This document shows, in pieces, positions 49,326 through 58,514 of a stretch of DNA of 64,000 nt. Below the pieces are notes generated by a model. It worked only from the letters and a program-made list of their open reading frames with translations, made no database searches and was not told the origin of the DNA. A program made the position numbers and the translations under genes. Each line of letters opens with the position of its first letter. Positions within the stretch are counted from its first letter, which is position 1. Origin of the DNA: Enterobacteriaceae bacterium 89 (GTDB lineage Bacteria > Pseudomonadota > Gammaproteobacteria > Enterobacterales > Enterobacteriaceae); assembly GCA_014156375.1 (NCBI GenBank), contig RQJH01000003.1, positions 682,001 to 746,000 on the forward strand, in the 5' to 3' direction.

Positions 49326-50284
49326 GCAAACCCTTAGCCGTCGTCGCCGTGGGCGGCAATGCCCTGATCCAGGATGATCGGCACAATAGCATTCCGGACC
49401 AGTACGCCGCCGTCACCGACAGCGTGCGCCATATCTGCGACATGATCGAAGCAGGCTGGGAAATGGTGCTGACCCACGGCAACGGTCCACAGGTCGGATT
49501 TATCCTCCGCCGCTCGGAGCTTTCCAGTGCAGAAGTTGCCCCGGTGCCGCTTGATTACGCAGTGGGCGATACCCAGGGCGCAATTGGCTACATGTTCCAG
49601 AAAGCGCTCAGCAACGAGCTGCAACGCCGTGGGATCCACAAACCGGTTGTCGCACTGGTCACTCAAACCCGCGTGGATGCCAACGATCCGGCTTTCCGTA
49701 ATCCGACCAAACCGATTGGCGCGTTCTTCGATCACGCCACCGCTTTGACCCGGCAGCAGGAGCTGGGCTGGACGCTGATGGAGGATGCCGGACGCGGCTG
49801 GCGGCGCACCGTGCCTTCTCCGCAGCCGCTGGAAATCGTCGAACTGGAAACCATCGCCACGCTGCTGCGTCAGGGCTGCATTGTGATTGCCTGCGGCGGC
49901 GGCGGTATTCCGGTGGTTCGCGATGAGCGCGGAATGCTGAACGGCACCGAAGCGGTGATCGACAAAGACCTGGCTTCGGCGCTGCTGGCTGAACAGCTTG
50001 GTGCGGAAATGCTGCTGATCCCGACCGGCGTTGAGCAGGTGGCGGTGAACTTCGGCACGCCACAGCAGCGCTGGCTCGACAAACTCAGCGTTGAAGAAGC
50101 GCAGCGGCTGATTGCCGAAGGCCAGTTTGGCGCGGGCAGCATGCAGCCGAAAGTGGAAGCGATCCTCGGCTTTGTGCAAAACAGCCACGCCAAAGGCAAA
50201 AAAGCGCGTGGGCTGATCACCAGCCCGCAGGCCATCAAAGCGGCCCTCAATCATCAGACCGGCACCTGGATCGGCGAAGAATAA
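49322..50284 (+). CDS. Carbamate kinase
   Basis: Makes ATP from carbamoyl phosphate and ADP. The 320-residue protein shows VAVGGNALIQ at the N-terminus, LTHGNGPQVGFILRRSEL, ACGGGGIPVV and the ADP site AVIDKDLASALLAEQLGAEMLLIPT. It resembles ArcC and AllK (YbcF). Position after FdrA and DUF1116 proteins points to the last, energy-yielding step of a carbamoyl-compound pathway. Confidence 0.93.
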   Translation: MSKPLAVVAVGGNALIQDDRHNSIPDQYAAVTDSVRHICDMIEAGWEMVLTHGNGPQVGFILRRSELSSAEVAPVPLDYAVGDTQGAIGYMFQKALSNELQRRGIHKPVVALVTQTRVDANDPAFRNPTKPIGAFFDHATALTRQQELGWTLMEDAGRGWRRTVPSPQPLEIVELETIATLLRQGCIVIACGGGGIPVVRDERGMLNGTEAVIDKDLASALLAEQLGAEMLLIPTGVEQVAVNFGTPQQRWLDKLSVEEAQRLIAEGQFGAGSMQPKVEAILGFVQNSHAKGKKARGLITSPQAIKAALNHQTGTWIGEE

Positions 50285-50322
50285 CCTTTAACGGGCGGTT
50301 CAGCCGCCCTGGAGACAACACC

Positions 50323-50715
50323 ATGAGCAACACCGTTTTACTCGCCGTCAACGGCACTCTTATGCGCGGCCTTGAGCTGAACCCGAACATGACCAAAGTC
50401 GGCGGCGTATTCGTGCGTGAAGACCATACCGACGCTCATTACCGTCTGTGGACCATCAACGATAAACATCCGGGGATGATCCGCGTAGCTACCGGCGGCA
50501 CCTGCGTAGCGCTGGAGATCTGGGAACTGCCACCAGCCTCGTTTGCCGCGCTGCTGGAAAGCGAACCTGCTGGTCTGAGTATCGGCAAAGTCCGTCTGGC
50601 AGACGGAACCGAAGTGCTCGGCGTGCTGGCAGAGCCGTGGCTGGTTGAAGGACAAAAAGAGATTACCGATACCGGCAGCTGGCGCAATTACACCGGTCAT
50701 CATCACACGTCATAA
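50323..50715 (+). CDS. Stand-alone allophanate-hydrolase C-terminal-type protein
   Basis: A 130-residue protein resembling the C-terminal domain of allophanate hydrolases (AtzF/DUR1,2): LLAVNGTLMRGLELN, RVATGGTCVALEIWELPPASF, LSIGKVRLADGTEVLGVLAEP and DTGSWRNY. In the full enzymes this domain decarboxylates the N-carboxycarbamate intermediate, so here it may act on a carbamate made nearby. There is no amidase domain in the window. GGAG lies 10 bases before the ATG. Confidence 0.8.
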   Translation: MSNTVLLAVNGTLMRGLELNPNMTKVGGVFVREDHTDAHYRLWTINDKHPGMIRVATGGTCVALEIWELPPASFAALLESEPAGLSIGKVRLADGTEVLGVLAEPWLVEGQKEITDTGSWRNYTGHHHTS

Positions 50716-50740
50716 CTGACATCGCGCAAAGGAACTGACT

Positions 50741-51979
50741 ATGCGTAAAACCTCTGAGAACCTGAATACCGCTTCCGGGCTGCGGATTGCGATGATCCTG
50801 CTGGGGATCGCCGTGACGCCCGTCCTGCTTTCCTCCTCTAGTCTGGGGAATCAGCTCTCTTCCTCTACGCTGTTGACGGTAGTGCTGGCGGGCGGTCTGA
50901 TCCTGGCGCTGCTTTCCGCGATCACCATCAGCGTGGGCGAGAAAGCGCGCCTGCCAACGTATGGCATCGTCAAGTACGCCTTCGGTGAGAAAGGCGCGAT
51001 TGCCATCAATATTCTGATGGCGATCAGCCTGTTTGGCTGGATTGCGGTCACTGCCAATATGTTCGGCCATTCGGTGCACGATCTGCTGGCGGAGCACGGC
51101 GTGAATCTGCCCGTCCCGCTGCTGGTCGCGGCGGGCTGTGTGATTTTCGTCGCCTCCACTGCGTTTGGTTTTGCCATGCTGGGCAAAGTGGCGCAGGTGG
51201 CGGTGCCGGTGATTGCGCTGGTGCTGTGCTACATCCTGTGGATTGTTACCCACACCGAGGTGCCAGCCGTGGAACAGCTTTCCACCATGAACACCGGCGT
51301 GGCGATTTCTACCGTGGTCGGCACCATCATTGTGCTGGTCGCCACCCTGCCCGATTTCGGCAGCTTTGTGCATGACCGTAAGCACGCGCTGATTGCCGCG
51401 ATCCTGACGTTTATGGTGGCTTATCCGCTGCTGTACTGGATTGGTGCGACGCCAAGCGCATTAAGCGGTAAAGGGTCGCTGTTAGGCGCGATGGCGGTAT
51501 TTGGTGCGGTGCTGCCCGCGGCGCTGCTGCTGATTTTCGCCTGCATCACCGGCAACGCCGGTAATATGTTCCAGGGCACGCTGGTCGTCTCCACGCTGTT
51601 TACCCGCTTCCCAAAATGGCAGATCACCCTTGCGCTCGGCGTGCTGGCGGCGATTATCGGTAGCATGGACATCATGAACTGGTTTATCCCGTTCCTGCTG
51701 TTCCTCGGCATCGCTACCCCGCCGGTAGCGGGCATTTACGTGGCAGATTTCCTGCTCTACCGTCGCCACGGCTATCAGGAAAGCGTGCTGGAGCAGGAAG
51801 CATCGGTGAAAGTGCTGACCTTCGTGGCCTGGGCGCTGGCAAGCGTGGTCGGCTTTATGACCGCCAACGGCCTGTTTACCCTGACCTCGATCCCGTCCGT
51901 TGATTCAATTCTGGTGGCCTGCATTGGCTATGCGGTGCTGAGCCGTTTTAATGCTCAGCCTGTTAGCTCACGAGCCTGA
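50741..51979 (+). CDS. NCS1-family permease (CodB-like)
   Basis: A 412-residue cytosine-permease-like carrier with about 12 helices: LRIAMILLGIAVTPVLLSSSSLG at the start, KARLPTYGIVKYAFGEKGA, FGWIAVTANMFGHSV and DFGSFVHDRKHALIAAI. It ends the carbamoyl-salvage operon and is presumably the importer of its ring or ureide substrate. AAAGGA precedes the ATG. Confidence 0.9.
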   Translation: MRKTSENLNTASGLRIAMILLGIAVTPVLLSSSSLGNQLSSSTLLTVVLAGGLILALLSAITISVGEKARLPTYGIVKYAFGEKGAIAINILMAISLFGWIAVTANMFGHSVHDLLAEHGVNLPVPLLVAAGCVIFVASTAFGFAMLGKVAQVAVPVIALVLCYILWIVTHTEVPAVEQLSTMNTGVAISTVVGTIIVLVATLPDFGSFVHDRKHALIAAILTFMVAYPLLYWIGATPSALSGKGSLLGAMAVFGAVLPAALLLIFACITGNAGNMFQGTLVVSTLFTRFPKWQITLALGVLAAIIGSMDIMNWFIPFLLFLGIATPPVAGIYVADFLLYRRHGYQESVLEQEASVKVLTFVAWALASVVGFMTANGLFTLTSIPSVDSILVACIGYAVLSRFNAQPVSSRA

Positions 51980-51984
51980 TACCC

Positions 51985-52060
51985 GCCCGGCGGCGCTTCG
52001 CTTGCCGGACCTACAACTCCCCAAACTTTTGTAGGTCCGGCAAGCGAAGCGCCGCCGGGC
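51985..52060. repeat. Perfect 32-bp inverted repeat (REP pair)
   Basis: Arms 51985-52016 and 52029-52060 are exact reverse complements with a 12-base loop; the arms start GCCCGGCGGCGCTTCGCTTG. It is a REP-type pair that would form a very stable hairpin directly after the permease stop and so probably ends or protects the operon transcript. Confidence 0.9.
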
Positions 52061-52173
52061 AATCTATTCGGGCAGAACTGGTCACAGTAGAGTGAGCTAT
52101 GACATGATGCACATAAGCCACTCGCCTGTTTTTACTGATGACTCCAGGTGAGCCACTGAGTCCCGGAGCCAGC

Positions 52174-53079
52174 ATGTATATTTCAGAAGAAGTCCTGCGC
52201 ATTGTGCATCTGATAGCCAAATACCAGAGCATCACCACTGCCGCTGAGCAGCTGAACAAGGTGCCCTCGGCCATCAGCTATACCCTGAAAAAGCTGGAAG
52301 AGAGCCTCGGCATTGAGCTGTTCATCCGTAAGGGGCGCTATCTGGAGCTCACCGCCAGCGGCGAGTATTTCATTCAGCACAGCGTGACCATCCTGCACGA
52401 CATCGACGCCCTGAAGCGCAATACCACCCTGATTTACACCGGCGTTGAGCAGGAGCTGACCGTCGCGGTCAACAACATCATCCCCCGCAGCGCCGTCGTG
52501 CAGTTTATTGTCCATTTCGAACGCACTTTCCCCGGTACTCAGCTGACGGTCAACACCGAGGTGTACAACGGTTGTTGGGATGCGCTTTATAACAAGCGAG
52601 CGGATTTAGTGATTGGTGCGCCGCACGCGGTGCCATCGAGCGATGGGATCATCAGCGAGCCTGCGGGGCAATTGGAGTGGGATTTTGTCGTCGGGCCGCA
52701 GCATTCACTGGCGGCACAAATTCAGCCGCTGGAAAATCGTCAGCTACGCCAGTTCCCGGCGGTCTGCATCCGCGATACCGCGCTGCATTTTATTCCGCAA
52801 CAGGCATGGCTGTTAGAGGGGCAAAAAGCGCTGTTCGTTCCGGATTTTGCCACCGCCATTGAGCTTATCGAGCAAAATGTCGGCATTGGCTATATTCCGC
52901 ATCATCTGGCGAAAACCCGTCTGAACAACGGTAGTCTGGTGAAGAAACCAATGCAGGAACACAAACACGCTACCCGATTGTTTAATGCCACGCGCAGCGA
53001 AGGCCTCGGCGAAGCGGCCCGCTGGAGTATGCAGTTTCTCCAGCAGCCCGCGATAAAAATTGCGCTTAACGGCGAGTGA
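52174..53079 (+). CDS. LysR-family regulator (YbdO/AllS-like)
   Basis: A 301-residue regulator with the helix-turn-helix IVHLIAKYQSITTAAEQLNKVPSAISYTLKKLEESLGIELFIRK near the start and a binding domain from about residue 90. GGAG lies 5 bases before ATG 52174; the upstream ATG 52138 has no ribosome site. It is separated from the operon by the long inverted repeat and is its likely activator. Its last 14 bp overlap the convergent phosphonate-permease gene. Confidence 0.88.
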   Translation: MYISEEVLRIVHLIAKYQSITTAAEQLNKVPSAISYTLKKLEESLGIELFIRKGRYLELTASGEYFIQHSVTILHDIDALKRNTTLIYTGVEQELTVAVNNIIPRSAVVQFIVHFERTFPGTQLTVNTEVYNGCWDALYNKRADLVIGAPHAVPSSDGIISEPAGQLEWDFVVGPQHSLAAQIQPLENRQLRQFPAVCIRDTALHFIPQQAWLLEGQKALFVPDFATAIELIEQNVGIGYIPHHLAKTRLNNGSLVKKPMQEHKHATRLFNATRSEGLGEAARWSMQFLQQPAIKIALNGE

Positions 53080-53962
53080 CTTCCTGCGGAGCATACAGCG
53101 GCACAGCTTCGCCGGTGATATATCTGCGCCGCAGCCAGGCCGACAGCGCGTCCATGATCATCACCACCGCCACCAGAATCAGGGTGATAAACATCACCAC
53201 GTCCCAGTTCCACAGACGCATATTTTCCGCATAGATAAGGCCGATACCGCCCGCGCCGACAAAGCCCAGCACCGCCGCAGAGCGGGTGTTGGATTCAATC
53301 TGATACAGGCTGAGCGCCAGGAACGTCGGAAAGGATTGGGTGAAGATGCCGAAGCGATGTTTTTGCAGCCCGTTCGCACCGACCGCCGTCAGCCCACGCC
53401 CCGGTGAACGCTCCACCGCTTCGTGCCCTTCGGCGTACAAGCGCCCCAGCAGCCCGGTATCCTGCATGATGATCGCCAGCACGCCCGCCAGCGGCCCAAG
53501 GCCCACCGCACGGACGAAAATCAGCCCCCAAATCGCCATATCGATGCCGCGCAGCATGTCGAACAGACGGCGCATCAGCATCGCTATCACTCTGGTCACT
53601 GGACCGCGCATGATGTTACGCGCCGCCAGGAACGACAGCAGTAGTGCAATCACCGTCGCCGTGATAGTCCCGGAAAAAACAATCGCCAGGGTAATACCTA
53701 TCTGACTGAAGTAGTAGCCAAACGGCCAGTTGAGAAAATCATGCCAGACGAACATGTGGAAGAAGTAGCGCCCGAGCTGCTGCATTCCGGTGGTCAGCTG
53801 CGGATAGCTGATGCCAAACTGCACAAAGAACCAGGCGTAATACAGCCCAACCGCCAGCGCCAGCAGCGCCAGATGGCGCAGGTAACGTCCCTGTACGCGG
53901 AATAACTCTTTATGCTGTTCGCGGTAGTGCGCGGTGTCAGTCACCGCCTGCCAGCTTTTCAT
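53066..53962 (-). CDS. phnE: Phosphonate-type ABC transporter permease (PhnE), second copy
   Basis: A 298-residue membrane protein with six or so helices and the PhnE loop GRGLTAVGANGLQKHRFGIFTQSFPTFLALSLYQIESNTRSAAVLGFVGAGGIG. It overlaps the stop of the first permease (4 bp) and is the last gene of a phnC-D-E-E operon. Substrates of such systems include alkylphosphonates, phosphite and 2-aminoethylphosphonate. Confidence 0.92.
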   Translation of the reverse strand: MKSWQAVTDTAHYREQHKELFRVQGRYLRHLALLALAVGLYYAWFFVQFGISYPQLTTGMQQLGRYFFHMFVWHDFLNWPFGYYFSQIGITLAIVFSGTITATVIALLLSFLAARNIMRGPVTRVIAMLMRRLFDMLRGIDMAIWGLIFVRAVGLGPLAGVLAIIMQDTGLLGRLYAEGHEAVERSPGRGLTAVGANGLQKHRFGIFTQSFPTFLALSLYQIESNTRSAAVLGFVGAGGIGLIYAENMRLWNWDVVMFITLILVAVVMIMDALSAWLRRRYITGEAVPLYAPQEVTRR

Positions 53963-54831
53963 TTCGCACCCTCCAGCACCCGCTGGCGCAGTCGTCCAGA
54001 AAGGGTATCCAGCAAAGAAACCACAATAACAATCAGCAGCAGCGTGATGCTGACCTGGTCATAGCGGTCGAGTTTAATGTTGGTCATCAGCTCCTGGCCG
54101 ATGCCGCCCGCGCCCACCAGTCCAAGAATGGTCGACGAGCGGAAATTGATTTCGAGGCGCATAAAGCCGTAGGAGAGAAACACCGGTTTCACCTGCGGCC
54201 ACAGCGCGAAGCGCATCCGCTGAATATGAGTGGCGCCACAGGCCTGCAGGCCACGCACAGGTTTGTTTTGCGTGCTCTCGATAGCTTCATAAAACAGCTT
54301 GGTCAGGCTGCCGATGGTGTGCAGCGTCAGCGCCAGGAATCCAGGGATCGCGCCAATGCCGAACGCCATCACAAAGATCACCGCCCAGGCCAGCTCCGGC
54401 ATGGTGCGCAGAAAGGCCACCAGCGTGCGAATGGCAAAACGCAGCCAGACCGGAGACCAGGTGTTGCTGGCGGCAAGGAAAGCCAGGACAGTGGCAATCC
54501 CTACCGCCACCAGCGTTGCCGCCAGCGCCAGCTGCAATGTTTCCCAAATCAGCGGTAACTGGATCGGCAGACGATAGCCCCAGTAGGCCAGCGAACCTTT
54601 GGTGTGAACATCGGCAAACAGCTGACTCAGGTGCAGTGTCGGCACCGTTTCCAGCATGTAATCGAGGAAGTTTGGCAGCGAATGCCAGATGGTGAAGAGA
54701 TTAAATTCCGCCGCGCTCCCGGCGGCAAAGTACAGTACCAGCAGCAGTGCGGACCAGGTGACAGTGTCACGAGTCTGACGCATTTTCACCTGCTGGTAAT
54801 ATTTTTCAAATTCCGTATTCAACATAGTCAC
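53959..54831 (-). CDS. phnE: Phosphonate-type ABC transporter permease (PhnE), first copy
   Basis: A 290-residue permease with the family loop KPVRGLQACGATHIQRMRFALWPQVKPVFLSYGFMRLEINFRSSTILGLVGAGGIG. It is paired with the second copy as a heterodimeric channel. It starts 50 bp after the binding-protein gene. Confidence 0.92.
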   Translation of the reverse strand: MTMLNTEFEKYYQQVKMRQTRDTVTWSALLLVLYFAAGSAAEFNLFTIWHSLPNFLDYMLETVPTLHLSQLFADVHTKGSLAYWGYRLPIQLPLIWETLQLALAATLVAVGIATVLAFLAASNTWSPVWLRFAIRTLVAFLRTMPELAWAVIFVMAFGIGAIPGFLALTLHTIGSLTKLFYEAIESTQNKPVRGLQACGATHIQRMRFALWPQVKPVFLSYGFMRLEINFRSSTILGLVGAGGIGQELMTNIKLDRYDQVSITLLLIVIVVSLLDTLSGRLRQRVLEGAK

Positions 54832-54880
54832 TCGCGGAGGGAGATTCCCCCGGCGATTTACCGGGGGATAAGACGGCCGA

Positions 54881-55819
54881 TTAACGGGCGTTAACCAGCT
54901 CGCGCTTCATGTCAATGATCTGCTGGAAGTCTGCAACGGTAGCCGGACCGATGTGCTGGGTACCGCCCATCGCTTTGATAAAGCACTGGTGATCTTCTTT
55001 GTCCAGTTTCTTAACGGCTTCGACCACTTTAGCTTTGAAGTCCGCAGGAAGGCTGTTGCTCACCAGAATCGGGCCGTTCGGGATCAGCGGCGACTGCCAG
55101 ATGATACGGATTTGCTTCATCAGGTCCGGGTGGTCCATACGGATCAGACGGTTGAACGCGCCGGCGGTGTAGCCGTCGTTGTAGTCGCCGACCATTGAGG
55201 CCCAGGTCACCGCGCCTTCAAACTGGCCGTTCAGCACGCCGAGGATGTCCTGCTCGTGGCCGCCGGAGAAGGTGACGTTGGAGAAGAAGTTGTTGTATTT
55301 GTTATCCTGGGTGCCGCCAAACTCTTTCTTGAAAGCCTGGTTTGGGATCAGGAAGCCAGAGGTGGAATCCGGGTCGGCCATGCCGAAGGATTTGCCTTTC
55401 AGATCTTCAATCTTTTTGTACGGGCTGTCGGCCTTGACGATCACCACCGAGTGGTAGCCGCGCGACTGGTCTTTGTCATCCACCGCGATACCGACAATAT
55501 CCACCGCTTTTGGATTGTTGATGTACACCGAAGCGTAAGAGGATGGCGACATGCTCAGCACCACATCCACTTTCCCGCCGAGCAGGCCCTGAATCACGCC
55601 GGAGTAGTCAGAAGAGTTGCGCAGCTTGGTGTCCACGTTCAGCTCTTTGTCGAGGAACGTCTTCACGCACTGGTTGTCACCAATCTGCTGGGTGGCGTTT
55701 TGCCCACCAAGGATCCCCAAATTCAATTCTTTTGGCTGTTCAGCCGTTGCCTGTGCGGCCACCAGCAGCCCTGCCATCACCGCGGAAAGTTTTAATGCGC
55801 GCTTCATGTGCTTAGTCAT
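54881..55819 (-). CDS. phnD: Phosphonate-type ABC transporter, periplasmic binding protein (PhnD)
   Basis: A precursor of about 312 residues with a signal peptide (LSAVMAGLLVAAQATA|EQ). The mature part has LNLGILGGQN, YSGVIQGLLGGKVDVVLSMSPSSY and GMADPDSTSGFLIPNQAF, the phosphonate-binding strand. Start is uncertain among ATGs at 55825, 55819 and 55807; none has a strong ribosome site. It is between phnC and phnE. Conserved Ser/Thr in DPDSTSG would bind the phosphonate oxygens. Confidence 0.92.
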   Translation of the reverse strand: MTKHMKRALKLSAVMAGLLVAAQATAEQPKELNLGILGGQNATQQIGDNQCVKTFLDKELNVDTKLRNSSDYSGVIQGLLGGKVDVVLSMSPSSYASVYINNPKAVDIVGIAVDDKDQSRGYHSVVIVKADSPYKKIEDLKGKSFGMADPDSTSGFLIPNQAFKKEFGGTQDNKYNNFFSNVTFSGGHEQDILGVLNGQFEGAVTWASMVGDYNDGYTAGAFNRLIRMDHPDLMKQIRIIWQSPLIPNGPILVSNSLPADFKAKVVEAVKKLDKEDHQCFIKAMGGTQHIGPATVADFQQIIDMKRELVNAR

Positions 55820-55850
55820 TATCATTGCCCGTGTTGTCTGTGTAGTCGAA

Positions 55851-56693
55851 TTAGTGGATCTGGCTGATTTCATCGCCATAGAGTTGTTGCAGCACATCCG
55901 CGCTCAGCGCGTCCGGATGGCCGTCAAACACGATTTGCCCCTGCGCGATGCCAATCACGCGGGTGCAGTAATTTTTCACCAGTTCAATCGAGTGCAGGTT
56001 GACCATTACGCTGATGCCCTGCTCGCTCACTTCCCGCAGCACGTTCATGATGCGCTGGGTGTTTTTCGGGTCGAGGGAAGCCACCGGCTCATCCGCCAGC
56101 AGGATAGAAGGGTTCTGGATCAGCGCCCGGCAAATCGCCACGCGCTGCATCTGGCCGCCGGAGAGGTTTTCCGCACGCTGAAGCGCATGCGGCAGCATAT
56201 TCATCCATTCGAGCAGCGCGATGGCACGAGCGCGGTCTTCATCGGAAAACACTTTGAACAAGGATTTCAGAGTGGAAGTCTGGCTCAGGCGGCCCAGCAG
56301 CACATTGGTCAGCACGTCGAGACGCGGCACCAGGCAGAAATCCTGGAAAATCATCCCGCATTCGCTGCGCCACTGGTTCAGTGCGCGACCGCTCAGACCA
56401 GACACTTCGCGCGGCAGTCCCACTTCCGGATAGCTCAGCATTTCGCCAGCGGTGGCGGTGTGCGTACCGTTCAGGACATGCAGCAGCGTGGATTTGCCTG
56501 CACCGGAACGCCCGACAATCCCCACCAGTTCCCCTGCGTGCAGGTCGAAACTGATGTCATTCAGCACCTTGTTATCGGCGTTGTAGGATTTGCATAAATT
56601 TTTTACGCTCAGCACTTTGCGCTGCGGAGCGGAAACAATTTGCGGCAGGGGCGAATAATCGTTCAGGGAAAAGAGTGCGCGAGCGTTGTTCAT
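55851..56693 (-). CDS. phnC: Phosphonate-type ABC transporter, ATP-binding protein (PhnC)
   Basis: A 280-residue ATPase: Walker [11 protein letters not shown]-loop [21 protein letters not shown], signature [10 protein letters not shown], Walker [14 protein letters not shown] and [17 protein letters not shown] precedes the chosen ATG; the longer frame to 56735 is not conserved. It is the first gene of the operon and lies behind a Pho-box-like sequence. Confidence 0.93.
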   Translation of the reverse strand: MNNARALFSLNDYSPLPQIVSAPQRKVLSVKNLCKSYNADNKVLNDISFDLHAGELVGIVGRSGAGKSTLLHVLNGTHTATAGEMLSYPEVGLPREVSGLSGRALNQWRSECGMIFQDFCLVPRLDVLTNVLLGRLSQTSTLKSLFKVFSDEDRARAIALLEWMNMLPHALQRAENLSGGQMQRVAICRALIQNPSILLADEPVASLDPKNTQRIMNVLREVSEQGISVMVNLHSIELVKNYCTRVIGIAQGQIVFDGHPDALSADVLQQLYGDEISQIH

Positions 56694-56743
56694 ATCGGTT
56701 CCACGTTGCCTGATTTCGTCGTGGGTTATTAACAACGCTGCGC

Positions 56744-56761
56744 GTGAAGTTTTAATGACAG
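56744..56761 (-). promoter_or_regulatory. Probable Pho box ahead of phnC
   Basis: The minus strand reads CTGTCATTAAAACTTCAC, a perfect first half (CTGTCAT), an A/T spacer and a weaker second half (four of seven) of the PhoB box. It lies 51 bp before the phnC start, suiting PhoB control under phosphate limitation. Confidence 0.6.
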
Positions 56762-56821
56762 AAAAACGATAAACAGATGAAGATACGCGCCGGATATTCT
56801 ACCCGGCGCGAGAAGAAAAAT

Positions 56822-58210
56822 TTATTCCTGCGACGCTGCCGCACCTACAGAAGGCTCTGAACCCGCAAACGCCCCACGATTCAAATCGCTGACAACCACG
56901 TTCATTCGTGCTTCATTCAGGCTGTAGAACTTGATGGCAATTGCCGTCAGTACGTAGAACACCGAAGGGATCACCGAGAACAACAACACGATGCCGCCAA
57001 TGGCTTCGGCGGACTGAACGCTGCTGCCAGAAGCATAGCCATAGTAGGCCAGCACCCAGCCGAGGATCGCCCCACCCACCGCCACGCCAAGCTTAATCAC
57101 AAAAATGTTGGCCGCGACGTTCATTCCGGTAATACGGCGCTGGGTTTTCCATTCACCGTAGTTATTGGTATCGGTGATCATCGACCACTGAATGGCGGCG
57201 TTACCGCCCTGCACCAGCTGGATCAGCATATGGAAGAACAGCGGGATCGCCCAGTACTGCACTGGCAGCAGGAAACAGACGCAGCCGAGCGCGGCGTTAA
57301 CCATGTTAATCCAGAAAGAGAGCTTAACCTTGCAGAAGCGTGTGCCGAACGGCTTCGCCAGCACTGAGCCAAACATCGAGGCAAACATGCCGCCAAGCAT
57401 AAACCAGCTGATGATATCCGCCCCTTTACTCAGCACGCTGTTGACGTAATACACCACCGCACCGCCGCGGATCACCACCGCCACCAGCATCATGAAGTTA
57501 TAAACGGACAATATCCGCCACTGCTCGTTGCGGAACAGAATTTTAATATCCCTGGCGATATTCAGGTTTTCTTCTTTAATGGGCTGCACGCGCTCTTTGG
57601 TGGTCAGGAAGCAGACCACAAACATCAGACAGCCAATCACGCCAAATATCGCCATCGCGGCCTGAACGCCTGCTGCGCGATCGCCGGGATAGAGATAATC
57701 TGCCAGCGGTAAAATAAAGGCCGTTCCCAATGCGCCACCTATTGGCGTGATAGCAAAGCGCCAGGATTGTAATGAAAGACTCTCCTGTGGATCGGTGGTT
57801 AATGCCGCACCCAGCGAGCAGTAAGGAATATTAATCGCGGTGTACATTAATGTCATGAATATATATGCCGCCACCGCATAGACAACTTTGCCGCTGTCGG
57901 AAAATGCAGGAATTGAGTAGACCAGCACACAGCTGACGGCGAAGGGAATGCAGATAGCCAGTAACCAAGGACGGAAGCGCCCCCAGCGCGTGGAGGTGGC
58001 GTCAGCAATGGCACCCATGATCGGATCGGTGATCGCATCGAGGATGCGCACCAGTAAAAACATCGTCCCCATGACCGCCGGAGGTAAGCCGTATATATCG
58101 GTATAATACCAGGCGAGAATAGCCACTGAGGAGTCAAAAACAATATGACTTGCGGCATCACCCAGGCTATAGCCGACTTTTTCTCTGACAGATAATCTTT
58201 CTCCAGCCAC
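56822..58210 (-). CDS. MFS sugar transporter, GPH (glycoside-pentoside-hexuronide) family
   Basis: A 462-residue cation-coupled sugar carrier with about 12 helices: KVGYSLGDAASHIVFDSSVAILAWYYTDIYGL at the start, DAITDPIMGAIADATSTRWGRFRPW (family motif), NIPYCSLGAALT and TDTNNYGEWKTQRRITGM. GTG start follows GGAG at 7 bases. It resembles YicJ, YagG and UidB. The substrate cannot be read; neighbouring trehalase is divergent and may be unrelated. Confidence 0.9.
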   Translation of the reverse strand: MAGERLSVREKVGYSLGDAASHIVFDSSVAILAWYYTDIYGLPPAVMGTMFLLVRILDAITDPIMGAIADATSTRWGRFRPWLLAICIPFAVSCVLVYSIPAFSDSGKVVYAVAAYIFMTLMYTAINIPYCSLGAALTTDPQESLSLQSWRFAITPIGGALGTAFILPLADYLYPGDRAAGVQAAMAIFGVIGCLMFVVCFLTTKERVQPIKEENLNIARDIKILFRNEQWRILSVYNFMMLVAVVIRGGAVVYYVNSVLSKGADIISWFMLGGMFASMFGSVLAKPFGTRFCKVKLSFWINMVNAALGCVCFLLPVQYWAIPLFFHMLIQLVQGGNAAIQWSMITDTNNYGEWKTQRRITGMNVAANIFVIKLGVAVGGAILGWVLAYYGYASGSSVQSAEAIGGIVLLFSVIPSVFYVLTAIAIKFYSLNEARMNVVVSDLNRGAFAGSEPSVGAAASQE

Positions 58211-58514
58211 GATATAACTCCAGTTTTAATGATAATGAGGTGCAACCGGTTTCAGTTCAGGACGCTATTTTTTACACAGCCGGCGAAAGCAAGCCATTAT
58301 GATTTTTTGCTAATTTCTTATGTTTTTTGCTTTATGTGATCTGAAGGGGAACAGGCGCTTATCCTGAGTGTATTTTTGTTTTCCTGCTCACAAATGCTTC
58401 TCCAGCAGAATGCTCCGGAAAGCGCAAAAACGTTAAGCCTGACACGCAGCGGCAGTGATATTCGTCTATGGTTGATTACAGCGGAATCTGCGCAACAAAA
58501 AAGGAGAATCACCG
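58211..58514. other. Divergent control region, GPH transporter / treA
   Basis: No gene is seen in these 304 bp. It must carry promoters for both genes; no operator I could name was found. Confidence 0.5.
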
